Below are positions 17,970 through 26,726 of a DNA stretch of 62,920 nt, in pieces (position 1 is the stretch's first letter; every line of letters begins with the position of its first letter). Source of the stretch: an uncultured Clostridium sp. Lineage in GTDB: Bacteria; Bacillota; Clostridia; TANB77; CAG-508. The notes beneath the pieces are model-generated. The model did no database searches. It was given only the letters and a program-made list of their open reading frames with translations, and was not told where the DNA came from. The stretch is taken from assembly GCA_930982035.1 (NCBI GenBank), contig CAKNJL010000005.1, forward strand, positions 1 through 62,920. Direction: 5' to 3'. The translations under genes and the position numbers were made by a program.

Positions 17970-18410
17970 ATGACAGATGAATCAATGCCAATAATTATAT
18001 TTTGTGGAATATGTGGATTGATAGGGATCATATTTTGTATAATAGGGATAGCGTTGTTAAGAAATAGAAAATCAAAAGAAAAAAGATGTACATCAACAGC
18101 ATTTGGAAAAGTAACAGATATAGTTATGCACAGGACTAGAGATATTGATAGCAATGCATATTCAACTAGTTGGTATCCAGTATTTGAATATGAAGTAGGA
18201 GGACTCAAGTTTGTAAAAGAATCACATTATGGAAGTTCTCAATCTAAATATGCAGTAGGGCAAGAAGTAGAAGTTCGCTATAACCCAGAAGATCCTCATG
18301 ATTATTATATCGTAGAAAAATTTATTCCTAAAACATTAGGTACGGCTTTAACAATTTTAGGATTACTTTTTTGTATGGGAGCAATTGTTTTTGCAATAAT
18401 ATTATTATAG
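17970..18410 (+). CDS. DUF3592-type membrane protein
   Basis: 146 residues. Membrane helices at about 7-30 and 120-145 flank an extracytoplasmic or lumenal domain. That domain has the DUF3592 pattern: GKVTDIV, YPVFEYEVGG, VGQEVEVRYNPEDPHDYYI. The function of this family is unknown; it is often found with secreted or envelope proteins. The ATG at 17970 is preferred (GAAAGAGGG 5 bases upstream) over the ATG at 17949, which lacks a ribosome-binding site. Confidence 0.75.
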   Translation: MTDESMPIIIFCGICGLIGIIFCIIGIALLRNRKSKEKRCTSTAFGKVTDIVMHRTRDIDSNAYSTSWYPVFEYEVGGLKFVKESHYGSSQSKYAVGQEVEVRYNPEDPHDYYIVEKFIPKTLGTALTILGLLFCMGAIVFAIILL

Positions 18411-18586
18411 TGAAATGATTAGATAATAAATGAATTTAAATAGGATACTTGTAATTGTTGCTAAATTTTATTTGGGATAAAGCTAATTATAAAAAAACAA
18501 TAATGTTTTAAGTTTTTGAATATTAAGCTGATAATATTAAGAGAAGAATGGGTTGATTATAAATAAATTGAATAAAAAAGATAAAG

Positions 18587-18616
18587 GATGGGAAACTGAA
18601 TTCAGTTTCCCATCCA
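18587..18616 (-). terminator. Intrinsic terminator for the small minus-strand gene
   Basis: A perfect 30-base palindrome, with arms GGATGGGAAACTGAA and its complement. On the minus strand it is followed by TTTATCTTTTTTATT. It may also stop plus-strand transcripts, as AAAAGATTTTTT follows on that side. Confidence 0.7.
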
Positions 18617-18625
18617 AAAGATTTT

Positions 18626-18838
18626 TTAAAGATTTGCAAAATATCCTGCGTTGCAGGAATATTCGCAATATGGGCTAAATTGCCCATTTGTAATTGTCCC
18701 GAATCTGGCAATTGTAAGTTTACCAGAGGGAAGGAGAATGTCAACAGACATACCTCTTATTCTCGAGACTATTTTTCCTATTTTCTTAGTTGTTCCGGCA
18801 AGAAAAACTTCCTTGCCTATAAATTCTACTGGTTGCAT
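18626..18838 (-). CDS. Small uncharacterised 70-residue protein with C-terminal Cys pair
   Basis: A real gene by its surroundings: on the minus strand an excellent AAGGAGG lies 9 bases before the ATG, a promoter with extended -10 lies upstream, and a perfect terminator follows 10 bases after the stop. The protein is beta-rich (IGKEVFLAGTTKKIGKIVSRI, then VDILLPSGKLTIARFG) and ends CEYSCNAGYF. It may be a small barrel like the PRC or RimM fold, but I recognise no family. Confidence 0.65.
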   Translation of the reverse strand: MQPVEFIGKEVFLAGTTKKIGKIVSRIRGMSVDILLPSGKLTIARFGTITNGQFSPYCEYSCNAGYFANL

Positions 18839-18897
18839 AAAGTTAGTCCTCCTTATGATGTATATTTTTTCCTCTCAATTTTGAAAGGTATAATTAT

Positions 18898-18926
18898 ATT
18901 GTACCACTTTTTTATCAAAAATACAA
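18898..18926 (-). promoter_or_regulatory. Promoter for the 70-residue protein gene
   Basis: On the minus strand TTGTAT, a 17-base spacer and TACAAT, with TGG before the -10. It is about 60 bases upstream of the start codon. Confidence 0.5.
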
Positions 18927-19053
18927 ATTATGGAAGAAGAAAATTGCAAATTTTTTCATCGGTTTAAGCTCATAATATATGATAACTTGTAATTTTTATA
19001 TAGTACTATCAAATTACAAATCAAAAAATTTTTAATTATAATTAAAAACAAAT

Positions 19054-19184
19054 AATTCGAGCCAGGTCACAAAATATATTTTTATAAATACATTTGAAGA
19101 AAATATCAATTCAAATATATTATAGCAATGAAACATGTCAAATTTTGTCGAAATAAAAATACATTTTGTGACCTGGCCCGAATT
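19054..19184. repeat. GGCCAGGTCA-type palindromic element, full-length copy
   Basis: The outer arms GAGCCAGGTCACAAAATA and TTTTGTGACCTGGCCC are inverted across about 90 bases. The right half contains TGTCAAATTTTGTCGAAAT, also found in the copy at 39092-39212 and in the half copy at 49325-49376. It looks like a non-coding, MITE-like mobile palindrome. Confidence 0.7.
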
Positions 19185-19202
19185 GTTCAAATTGTTTGTA
19201 AT

Positions 19203-19379
19203 TTAATAAGAATATAAAAGATCTTCAATAACATCAGCAATTTCAGAGACTGAATGATCTGCTTGAATCAAGAAGTTTGGATGTCCTTTAAATTCTCCAT
19301 TATAAATAGAAATAGTAATTTGACCAGTAATATTACCAACAACTCTACTATCCTTATCGTGTAATTTTACAACATTCAC
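19203..19379 (-). CDS. Small uncharacterised 58-residue protein
   Basis: On the minus strand, GTG at 19379 follows AAGGAGG by 7 bases. The product begins MNVVKLHDKDSRVVGNITGQ and continues with an amphipathic pattern to ADVIEDLLYSY before TAA at 19203. Upstream there is an extended -10 (TGTTATAAT, about 19414-19422). The strand order, with a basic/beta-rich first half and an acidic C-terminal helix, suggests a small folded cytosolic protein. Family unknown. It is short but well supported by its translation signals. Confidence 0.6.
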   Translation of the reverse strand: MNVVKLHDKDSRVVGNITGQITISIYNGEFKGHPNFLIQADHSVSEIADVIEDLLYSY

Positions 19380-19550
19380 CTTTTTTCCTCCTTTTCATTG
19401 GTTAACAGTCAACATTATAACAAAACGAAAAAAAGAAAGATGTCGAAACTTGTCATAAAAATAAAAAAATTCAAAAAAATTTAATAAAGTATGGTAAAAT
19501 TAAAAAAATGATATATAATAAAACAAAAAGAAACAAGGAGAAAAAAGCAA

Positions 19551-20249
19551 ATGAAAAAATTCATAGTTATTATATTAATCCTATTAATAATATTTATAGG
19601 AATGTTTGCATATAGGCAAAATAAAATAGCACAAAATAAAAATGCCGAAGTAACAGTAGATGAAATAAATAAAATAGAAACGTACTTACAAAAAATATAT
19701 ATGTGGAAAGAAATAACAGGAGAAGCATTGCCAAGTTTTGAAAATATAAATAATGCACCAGATGTTTGGATATGGGAGGTTGTAAAAAAGAATTTAGAAG
19801 AATATGAACTATCATATGAACAATTGGAAGAAAAGAAAAAAGAAATATTTGGAGATGATTTAGAAAAGGAATTTCCTAAAGAAGGTTATGAATATATGGA
19901 GTATAATGCGGAAACAAATAAGTATTATGCTGTTGGAACAGGATTAGATAACCAAGAAGATGTATTTCTTTTAGACAAAATAGAGAAAAAAGAAAGTGGT
20001 TATACAGTTCAGATTGTAGAATTTTTAGAAGATTATTCAGAAGCATATAACACAGAACAAACTGAATATAATATCCAAATAAAAAATTTAAATGATGAAA
20101 TAATAGGAACAGTAAAAAGTACAGAGGATGAGACAAATATACAACAATTAGTAAAAGACAATATAGACAAATTTACTAAAAAAGAAGTTGAATTAAAAAC
20201 AGACTCAAATGGAAATATATATGTAACTAATGTAAAAAAAGTTGAATAA
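19551..20249 (+). CDS. Membrane-anchored extracytoplasmic protein of unknown function
   Basis: 232 residues. An N-terminal lysine pair and hydrophobic helix (residues 4-20) would anchor it in the membrane with the remainder outside. No lipobox cysteine is seen, so it is a signal anchor rather than a lipoprotein. The outer part is acidic and rich in Lys/Glu, with WIWEVVKKNLEEYELS and a C-terminal repeat-like stretch. No family recognised. The ATG follows AAGGAG. It is followed by an inverted repeat and then pflX. Confidence 0.55.
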   Translation: MKKFIVIILILLIIFIGMFAYRQNKIAQNKNAEVTVDEINKIETYLQKIYMWKEITGEALPSFENINNAPDVWIWEVVKKNLEEYELSYEQLEEKKKEIFGDDLEKEFPKEGYEYMEYNAETNKYYAVGTGLDNQEDVFLLDKIEKKESGYTVQIVEFLEDYSEAYNTEQTEYNIQIKNLNDEIIGTVKSTEDETNIQQLVKDNIDKFTKKEVELKTDSNGNIYVTNVKKVE

Positions 20250-20261
20250 AAATATGTATTT

Positions 20262-20320
20262 AAATAGTCATTAAGTCAATAATGTAATCTTAGAGAGATA
20301 CATTAAAATAGTGACTATTT
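20262..20320 (+). terminator. Possible weak terminator or structured spacer
   Basis: AAATAGTCA and TGACTATTT pair across 41 bases. Within these, AATGTA and TACATT form an inner stem. ATTAAATTGTTTT follows. Confidence 0.35.
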
Positions 20321-20353
20321 ATTAAATTGTTTTAAGTAAAGGAAGAAGTAAAA

Positions 20354-21238
20354 ATGAATTTAGAAAAATGTGAAATATGTCCACATGAATGTGGAATTAA
20401 TAGAACAAAAAATCAAATAGGAAGATGTAAAAGTACAGATAAAATAAAAATTGCACTATATTCTATACACAGATTTGAAGAGCCATGTATCAGTGGGGAA
20501 AATGGCTCAGGAACAGTGTTTTTTTCTAATTGTAATTTAAACTGTATTTATTGCCAAAATTATGAGATTAGCCAAGAAGGTAAAGGAAAAGAAATATCAG
20601 TAGAAGAATTAGCAGACATATTTATAAAACAACAAAATAGAAAAGCAGAAAATATCAATCTAGTAACACCAACAAGCTATACACTTCAAATAATAGAAGC
20701 AATAAAAATTGCTAAAAAAAGAGGGTTAAATATACCAATTATATATAACACAAATGGATATGAAAAAGTTGAAACATTAAAATTATTAGAAGGATATGTA
20801 GATGTGTATTTGCCAGACTTAAAATATAATGATGATGAATTAGGAAAAAAATATTCTAAAGTAGACAGATATTTTGAGATAGCGGTAAAAGCAATAAAAG
20901 AAATGTACAGACAAGTAGGAAGTCCAAAGTTAGATGAAAGAGGAATGATAAAAAGTGGGCTAATGATTCGACATTTAGTATTGCCAAATAATATAGAAAA
21001 TAGCAAAAAGATTTTAAGATGGATAAAAGAAAATATAGATGAAAATGTGTATGTTGACATTATGGCACAATATTTTCCTACATATAAGGCAAAAGAAAGT
21101 AAGGAGCTAAATAGAAAACTTACAAAAGAAGAATATAAAGAAATAGAAGAATATGTGTATGACTTGAACATAAAAAATGGATATATGCAAGATTTAGGTG
21201 AGCATGAAGAAGAATATGTACCAAAATGGGAAATATAA
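20354..21238 (+). CDS. pflX: Radical SAM protein PflX (pyruvate formate-lyase activating enzyme-like, COG1313 type)
   Basis: 294 residues. The protein opens with a cysteine cluster, CEICPHECGINR...GRCKS (about 5-29). It then has the radical-SAM motif CNLNCIYCQN (about 63-72), with the CxxxCxxC spacing that binds a 4Fe-4S cluster. TPTSYTLQI, YNTNGYE and VYLPDLKY follow. This arrangement marks the COG1313/PflX family, whose target is not established. It sits 12 bases before folC. A role tied to one-carbon metabolism is inference from that neighbour. Confidence 0.8.
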   Translation: MNLEKCEICPHECGINRTKNQIGRCKSTDKIKIALYSIHRFEEPCISGENGSGTVFFSNCNLNCIYCQNYEISQEGKGKEISVEELADIFIKQQNRKAENINLVTPTSYTLQIIEAIKIAKKRGLNIPIIYNTNGYEKVETLKLLEGYVDVYLPDLKYNDDELGKKYSKVDRYFEIAVKAIKEMYRQVGSPKLDERGMIKSGLMIRHLVLPNNIENSKKILRWIKENIDENVYVDIMAQYFPTYKAKESKELNRKLTKEEYKEIEEYVYDLNIKNGYMQDLGEHEEEYVPKWEI

Positions 21239-21250
21239 GTAGGGGAAGGA

Positions 21251-22528
21251 ATGCAAATAAAAATGGACATACAAAAATATATAGAAGGATTATCAAAAGG
21301 AAAGAAAGATAACTTATCAGTAGAAAATGTGAAATTTTTTATGAATAAATTAGGAAATCCACAAGCTAAATTAAAATTTATTCATGTTACAGGGACAAAT
21401 GGAAAAGGTAGTGTAGTGGAAATGTTAAATAACATTTTAATAAAAAATAATTATAAAGTGGGAAAATTTATTTCACCACATTTAATAAAATACAATGAAA
21501 GAATCAGTGTAAATAATATAAATATAAAGGATGAAGAATTAGAAAAAATATATGAAGAGCTAGAACCAATAATTGAAACATACCAAAAAGAAATGACATT
21601 TTTTGATTTTACAACAATAACTGCATTATTATATTTCTATAAGAAGAAAGTAGATATAGTAGTAATGGAAGTAGGATTAGGAGGATTATATGATTCTACA
21701 AATGTAATTAATCCAATAATATCAATTATAAACTTGATTGGAATTGACCACACAAATATTTTAGGAAAAACATTAAAGGAAATAGCCATACAAAAAGCAG
21801 GAATAATAAAAGAAAATTCTAATACTGTATATGTATCACAGGAAAAAGTAATAGACGACATTATTGTACAGAAATGTAAAGAAAAAAATAATAAGTTATA
21901 TTTAATAGATACATCAAAGACGACAAATTTAAGATATGAAAAAGATTATGAAATATTTAATTATAAACAATATAAAAATATAGAGATTAATCTAAAAGGA
22001 AAAAAACAAATTCAAAATGCTATAATTTCTTTAGAATGCTGTGAAATTTTAGAAGAAAATGGTTTTGAATTTACAGAAAAAAAGATAAGGGAAGGATTAA
22101 AAACAGTCGTCCATAAGGGAAGATTTGAAGTAATACATAAAAATCCAACAATAATATTTGATGGAGGACATAATGCACAAGCTATAGAAAATTTAAAAGA
22201 TACAATAGATATCTATTATAAAAATGCAAAAAAGATATATGTGATGTCAATATTAAAATCAAAAGATTATAAAACTATACTAGAGGAACTAATAGAAGAT
22301 GGAAACATATATATTTTTACAAATGGGAATGATAAAAATAGGTATGCTGATAGTCATTTGATGTATGAATATTCAAAAAAATTAAATGCAAATATAGAAA
22401 TGTACGAAATGGATTTAAAAGAAGCAATACAATTTTGTAAAGAAAAAGTAGATTATGTATCTTTTATAATTGGCTCATTTTATGTTTATAATGATGTGAA
22501 AAAGATATTGTGTAACTGTTCAGACTAA
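21251..22528 (+). CDS. folC: Folylpolyglutamate synthase / dihydrofolate synthase
   Basis: Adds glutamate to dihydropteroate or tetrahydrofolate using ATP. 425 residues of the Mur ligase fold. Key blocks are HVTGTNGKGSV (P-loop), ISPHLIKYNERI, VVMEVGLGGLYDSTNV, IGIDHTNILG, KAGIIKE, and IFDGGHNAQA with the C-terminal Rossmann domain. The ATG at 21251 is adjacent to GGGGAAGGA; the second ATG at 21263 is an alternative. It heads a folate/thymidylate group with thyX and folA. Confidence 0.93.
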   Translation: MQIKMDIQKYIEGLSKGKKDNLSVENVKFFMNKLGNPQAKLKFIHVTGTNGKGSVVEMLNNILIKNNYKVGKFISPHLIKYNERISVNNINIKDEELEKIYEELEPIIETYQKEMTFFDFTTITALLYFYKKKVDIVVMEVGLGGLYDSTNVINPIISIINLIGIDHTNILGKTLKEIAIQKAGIIKENSNTVYVSQEKVIDDIIVQKCKEKNNKLYLIDTSKTTNLRYEKDYEIFNYKQYKNIEINLKGKKQIQNAIISLECCEILEENGFEFTEKKIREGLKTVVHKGRFEVIHKNPTIIFDGGHNAQAIENLKDTIDIYYKNAKKIYVMSILKSKDYKTILEELIEDGNIYIFTNGNDKNRYADSHLMYEYSKKLNANIEMYEMDLKEAIQFCKEKVDYVSFIIGSFYVYNDVKKILCNCSD

Positions 22529-22671
22529 AAAATAAAAAATCCTTATTAATTATACGCTAACAGGAATATTTTTATATATGTAATATGAATTTAAAAATAT
22601 AAGTAAAATAACTTGTAAAAAGAAATGAATTTTGATATAGTAATAAAAATAATATTGGAGGTAGAAATGAA

Positions 22672-23343
22672 ATGAGAATTGTAGAACCATGGATAAAAGT
22701 AGAAAAAATTGATGGAGAAAAAATAATGAAGAGAATAGAAAGAGCTTGTAGAACTTGTTATCGTTCAGAAGGAAAGATTACAGAAGATAGCTATAAAAAA
22801 TTATTAACAAATTGTATTACAAGAGGACATGAGTCTGTATTAGAACATGAAAAAGTAACAGTTAGAATTTATAGTGATGTAGGTTCATATAAAGATTTAA
22901 CAAGACATAGATTTGCAAGTTTTGCAGTTGAATCAACAAGATATTGTAGTTATGATAAAGATAAGTATGGAAATGAAATTGCATTTATTGATCCTGTATA
23001 TATGGAAGATAAAGAAATATATGAAATATGGAAAAAAACAATGCAAGAAATAGAAAATGGATATATAAAAATGAAACAATTAGGCGCTACAACAGATATG
23101 TGTAGAGAAATATTACCACATTCAACAGCAGCAGAATATACAGTGACAGCAAATATAAGAGAGTGGAAACATATTCTTAGTTTAAGAACAACAAAACATG
23201 TACATCCGTCTATTAGACAAGTATTAATTCCTTTATTAAAATATTTTAAAGAAGAGATGCCTGAAATATTTGCAGATATAGAATATGATGAAGATTTTAA
23301 ACCTGAATATTATGCTAAATTATCCGTAGAAGATGAGGTGTAA
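22672..23343 (+). CDS. thyX: Flavin-dependent thymidylate synthase ThyX
   Basis: Makes dTMP from dUMP using methylene-tetrahydrofolate and FAD/NADPH, releasing tetrahydrofolate. 223 residues with the ThyX motif RHRFASFAVESTRY (the RHRxxS...S-RY signature). HESVLEHEK precedes it and NIREWKHILSLRT follows. The upstream ATG at about 22668 opens a dead-end frame, so 22672 is the start, with GGAGG 11 bases upstream. Its end overlaps or abuts the PHP gene. Confidence 0.95.
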   Translation: MRIVEPWIKVEKIDGEKIMKRIERACRTCYRSEGKITEDSYKKLLTNCITRGHESVLEHEKVTVRIYSDVGSYKDLTRHRFASFAVESTRYCSYDKDKYGNEIAFIDPVYMEDKEIYEIWKKTMQEIENGYIKMKQLGATTDMCREILPHSTAAEYTVTANIREWKHILSLRTTKHVHPSIRQVLIPLLKYFKEEMPEIFADIEYDEDFKPEYYAKLSVEDEV

Positions 23344-23350
23344 AATTAAT

Positions 23351-24235
23351 TTGATAGATTTACATATACATAGTACATATTCTGATGGTAGTTATACTGT
23401 AAAGGAAATTCTAAAAGAAGCTGAGAATAAAAAATTAGAATATATATCAATTACTGATCATGATTGTGTGGATGCATATAATGAATTAAGTAATATTGAT
23501 GTAAAAAATTACTATAAAGGAAAAATTATAGTAGGATGTGAGTTTAAATGTTATTTAGAATCCTTTGACATACCTATTGAAATCTTAGGATATGGATTAG
23601 ATTTAAATATAATAAAAGCATATCTTAAGAAGAATGATATCATGAAGGTACAAAGAAAATATTTAGAGTATTTAAAAGAGCAAGGAAAGAAAATAGGTTT
23701 AATTTTTGATACAAATTTAAAACTTACAGACAAGCATTGTTATGCATCTGCGGTTTTCCAGGAAGAATTATTAAAATATCATGAAAATAAAGAGATAATG
23801 AGAAAAAATAATATATCATTACAACCTAATTTTTATAGAGCAGAGCAATGTAATAAAAATAGTATATTTTACATAGATGAAAATAAGAATTCTATAAGTA
23901 TAGGAAAATTACTAGAAAAAATCCATGAAGCAAAAGGACTTGCATTTTTAGCACACCCATACATATACCCTATTGACGATACAGAAGAAATGGTAGAATA
24001 TGTGGCTAAAAAATACAAATTAGATGGTATTGAATGTTATTATTCTACTTTTTCAGAAAAGCAAAAACAAGCAATGATAAATTGTACGCAAAAGTATAAT
24101 TTATATATATCAGGAGGGACAGATTTTCATGGGATTTCAAAACCTGATATAGAAGTTGGAACCGGAAGAGGAAATTTTTATATAAAAAAAGAAGTTATAT
24201 CAGATTGGATAAATAAAATTAATAAATTTGTATAG
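23351..24235 (+). CDS. PHP-domain phosphoesterase (YciV / RNase AM-like)
   Basis: 294 residues of a polymerase-and-histidinol-phosphatase domain, which binds three metals. Motifs are IDLHIHSTYSDGSYT, ITDHDCV, VGCEFKCYL, FLAHPYIYP and SGGTDFHG. Relatives remove 3' phosphates from nucleoside bisphosphates or trim RNA 5' ends. I prefer TTG at 23351 because GAGGTG lies 10 bases upstream and family members begin at MIDLHIHS. The ATG at 23333, inside the end of thyX, is the alternative (300 residues). Either way translation is coupled to thyX. Confidence 0.85.
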   Translation: MIDLHIHSTYSDGSYTVKEILKEAENKKLEYISITDHDCVDAYNELSNIDVKNYYKGKIIVGCEFKCYLESFDIPIEILGYGLDLNIIKAYLKKNDIMKVQRKYLEYLKEQGKKIGLIFDTNLKLTDKHCYASAVFQEELLKYHENKEIMRKNNISLQPNFYRAEQCNKNSIFYIDENKNSISIGKLLEKIHEAKGLAFLAHPYIYPIDDTEEMVEYVAKKYKLDGIECYYSTFSEKQKQAMINCTQKYNLYISGGTDFHGISKPDIEVGTGRGNFYIKKEVISDWINKINKFV

Positions 24236-24265
24236 AGAAGAATAAAACGAAAGGAATAAGAAAAA

Positions 24266-24751
24266 ATGTTAAGTATCATAGTAGCAAAAGCAAAAAATAA
24301 TGTAATAGGAAAAGATAATAAATTATTATGGCATATATCAGATGACCTAAAAAGATTCAAAAAATTGACAACAGGACATACAATTATAATGGGAAGAAAA
24401 ACATTTGAATCATTAGGAAGAGTATTACCAAATAGAAAACATATAGTATTTACACAAAATCCAGATTTTAAAATAAATGATGAAAATGTACAAATAGTAC
24501 ATTCTATGTTAGAAATCCAAGAATATATAGAAAGTAAAGAAGAAGTATTTGTAATTGGGGGAGCAATGATATATAATCTGTTAATGCCATATGTACAAAA
24601 AATGTATGTAACAGAAATAGACAAAGAATTTGACGGAGATACATTCTTTCCTAGAATTAATGAAGAAGTATGGAAAGAAGTTGAAAGAGAAAAAGGACCA
24701 GAAGATGGAGAAAATCATTTTAAATATGAATATGTAATTTATGAACGTTAG
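24266..24751 (+). CDS. folA: Dihydrofolate reductase
   Basis: Reduces dihydrofolate to tetrahydrofolate with NADPH. 161 residues of standard length. IIVAKAKNNVIGKDNKLLWH carries the N-terminal substrate loop. Further blocks are DLKRFKKLTTGHTIIMGRKT, VIGGAMIYN with its cofactor glycine pair, and D..FFP near the end. The ATG follows AAAGGA. The stop codon is the first base of a palindromic repeat. Co-occurrence with thyX is notable, because ThyX does not itself generate dihydrofolate. Confidence 0.95.
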   Translation: MLSIIVAKAKNNVIGKDNKLLWHISDDLKRFKKLTTGHTIIMGRKTFESLGRVLPNRKHIVFTQNPDFKINDENVQIVHSMLEIQEYIESKEEVFVIGGAMIYNLLMPYVQKMYVTEIDKEFDGDTFFPRINEEVWKEVEREKGPEDGENHFKYEYVIYER

Positions 24752-24792
24752 GGACGTGTCAAATCATTTTGAAATGATTTGACACGTCCCTA
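24749..24792. repeat. GGGACGTG palindrome at the folA stop codon
   Basis: TAGGGACGTGTCAAATCATTT and its complement form a perfect stem around TG. The palindrome begins at the folA TAG. Related copies lie at 31909-31981 and 54914-54949. It may double as a terminator (CCCTATTTG). Confidence 0.75.
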
Positions 24793-24848
24793 TTTGATTA
24801 AAAAGTTCGTTTTTGGTTACACTAAGTCATGAAAGGATGATGATTTAT

Positions 24849-25847
24849 ATGTTTAAACCAAAGGCTATTTATTTTGAAAAAGATATTGTAAATTATGAAC
24901 TTGGAAAAGATTTGATGGAAAAATACAAAGATGTTCCAAAAGTGGAGATAGAAAATCACAATAATATAGAAGAGATGAGAAAAAAGTCAAATAAAGAATT
25001 TATGGATATGAAACGAAATTTAATTATTGGTATTAGAAAAACCCATAAATTTGTGCCAAACCATAAAACTTCTGATTTTTTGGTACCATATACGTCATCA
25101 GGTTGTACAGCAGGTTGTATGTATTGTTATTTAGTATGTAATTATAACAAATGTGCATATTTAAGATTATTTGTCAATAGAGAAAAAATGTTGGAAAAAA
25201 TTATAAAGACAGCCGAAACTAGTGAGAAAGAATTGACTTTTGAAATAGGGAGCAATAGTGATTTGATATTAGAAAATACTATTACAAATAATCTTGTTTG
25301 GACAATTGAAAATTTTAAAGATACGAAAAAAGGTTATTTAACTTTGCCGACAAAATTTTCTATGGTAGATAGTATATTGAATTTAGAACATAATGGAAAA
25401 GTTATTATTAGAATGAGTGTGAATCCTAAAGAAATTATTAATCGCGTAGAATTTGGAACTTCTAGATTAGAAGAAAGAATAGAGGCAATTAATAAATTAA
25501 GTGAAGCTGGATATAAAGTGGGAATTCTAATTGCACCAGTAATTATGGTAGAAAATTGGAAAGAATTATATAAAGAATTAATCATAGAATTAGATAATAA
25601 ACTTTCTAAAAAAACAAAGCAACAAGTATTTTTTGAAATTATTTTTATGACATATAGTTTTGTGCATACTAAAATTAATGAAGAAGCTTTTCCAAATGCC
25701 ATTCAGATTTATGATAAAGATAAAATGCAGGGGAGAGGGAAAGGAAAATATATGTATAAAAATGATTTGAGGGAGGATGGAAAAAAGTTTTTTATTGAAG
25801 AGATGAGTAAATATTTTAAAGATAACTCTATAGAGTATATTGTATAA
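24849..25847 (+). CDS. splB: Spore photoproduct lyase
   Basis: A radical-SAM enzyme that repairs the UV-induced spore photoproduct (a thymine dimer) during germination. 333 residues. The cluster motif is SGCTAGCMYCYL (CxxxCxxC). The protein starts MFKPKAIYFEKD and carries TSDFLVPYTS and GSNSDL before a TIM-barrel body ending RGKGKYMYKN. A cysteine lies near the barrel region (CNYNKCAYL), where the family has its H-donor cysteine elsewhere; I cannot confirm that residue. ATG 24849 is chosen by family N-terminus and AAAGGA at 11 bases. It indicates a spore-forming lineage. Confidence 0.85.
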   Translation: MFKPKAIYFEKDIVNYELGKDLMEKYKDVPKVEIENHNNIEEMRKKSNKEFMDMKRNLIIGIRKTHKFVPNHKTSDFLVPYTSSGCTAGCMYCYLVCNYNKCAYLRLFVNREKMLEKIIKTAETSEKELTFEIGSNSDLILENTITNNLVWTIENFKDTKKGYLTLPTKFSMVDSILNLEHNGKVIIRMSVNPKEIINRVEFGTSRLEERIEAINKLSEAGYKVGILIAPVIMVENWKELYKELIIELDNKLSKKTKQQVFFEIIFMTYSFVHTKINEEAFPNAIQIYDKDKMQGRGKGKYMYKNDLREDGKKFFIEEMSKYFKDNSIEYIV

Positions 25848-25873
25848 TTTATTATATAATAATAAAATTTTCC

Positions 25874-25902
25874 TTCAACTTTTAAAATTGATGTGATATA
25901 AT
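25874..25902 (+). promoter_or_regulatory. Strong promoter for the ABC exporter operon
   Basis: TTCAAC, a 17-base spacer and TATAAT with TGA before the -10 (extended -10). The transcript would run through the palindrome at 25947-26002 before the first gene. Confidence 0.65.
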
Positions 25903-25946
25903 ATCCAAAAAAGGAAAGAATAACAAAAAAATAAATATGATAATAG

Positions 25947-26002
25947 AAGGTCCGTCCCCTTAATCCCTAAAAACAGGGATTGAAGGACCGTCCCCAAATC
26001 CC
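25947..26002. repeat. GTCCCC/AATCCC palindrome upstream of the ABC ATPase
   Basis: GGTCCGTCCCC and AATCCCT arms are mirrored by AGGGATT and GGACCGTCCCC around AAAAAC. A very similar copy lies at 48452-48512. Its right end is directly joined to GGAAGGAG, the Shine-Dalgarno of the next gene. Confidence 0.75.
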
Positions 26003-26018
26003 GGAAGGAGTTGTTATT

Positions 26019-26720
26019 ATGTCATATATAGAATTTAAAAATGTTTGTAAAGAATATAAAATGGGAGAAATTACAATAAAAGCATTAGATAACACAAACT
26101 TTTCAATAGAAAAAGGAGAATTAGTAGTTATTGTAGGTCCTTCTGGAGCTGGAAAAACGACAGCATTAAATATATTAGGTGGCATGGATAGTGTGACTTC
26201 AGGAGATGTGATTGTTGACGGAAAAAATGTAGCAAAATTAAAAAATAAAGAATTAATTAAATATAGAAGAGAAGATATTGGATTTGTATTTCAATTCTAT
26301 AATTTAGTACAAAACTTAACAGCAATTGAAAATGTTGAACTTGCTACACAAATTTGTAAAGACTCTTTAAGTCCAGATGAGGTTATGGAAAAAGTAGGGT
26401 TATCTGATAGAAAAAAGAATTTTCCATCACAATTATCAGGTGGAGAGCAACAAAGAGTTGCAATTGCAAGGGCTATTGCTAAAAATCCAAAACTATTATT
26501 ATGTGATGAACCAACAGGTGCGTTAGATTATAAAACAGGTAAGCAAATACTAAAATTATTGCAAGATACTGCTAGAAAGGAAAAAATGACAGTTATTATA
26601 ATTACTCATAATGGAGCAATTGCACCTATGGCTGATAAAATTATTAGATTTAAAAATGGAACGGCAGAAAGTATTGAGATAAATGAAAAACCAATTCCAG
26701 TAGAAAATATAGAATGGTAG
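26019..26720 (+). CDS. ABC transporter ATP-binding protein (MacB/LolD type)
   Basis: 233-residue ATPase that powers the FtsX-type permease encoded next. It has Walker [11 protein letters not shown]-loop FVFQFYNL, signature [14 protein letters not shown], Walker [13 protein letters not shown] and switch ITHN. Its closest pattern is the LolD/MacB/FtsE branch, which drives mechanical work or export of substrates outside the membrane rather than uptake. The ATG at 26019 follows GGAAGGAG; the longer upstream frame would start inside the repeat. Confidence 0.92.
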   Translation: MSYIEFKNVCKEYKMGEITIKALDNTNFSIEKGELVVIVGPSGAGKTTALNILGGMDSVTSGDVIVDGKNVAKLKNKELIKYRREDIGFVFQFYNLVQNLTAIENVELATQICKDSLSPDEVMEKVGLSDRKKNFPSQLSGGEQQRVAIARAIAKNPKLLLCDEPTGALDYKTGKQILKLLQDTARKEKMTVIIITHNGAIAPMADKIIRFKNGTAESIEINEKPIPVENIEW

Positions 26721-26726
26721 GTGGAA

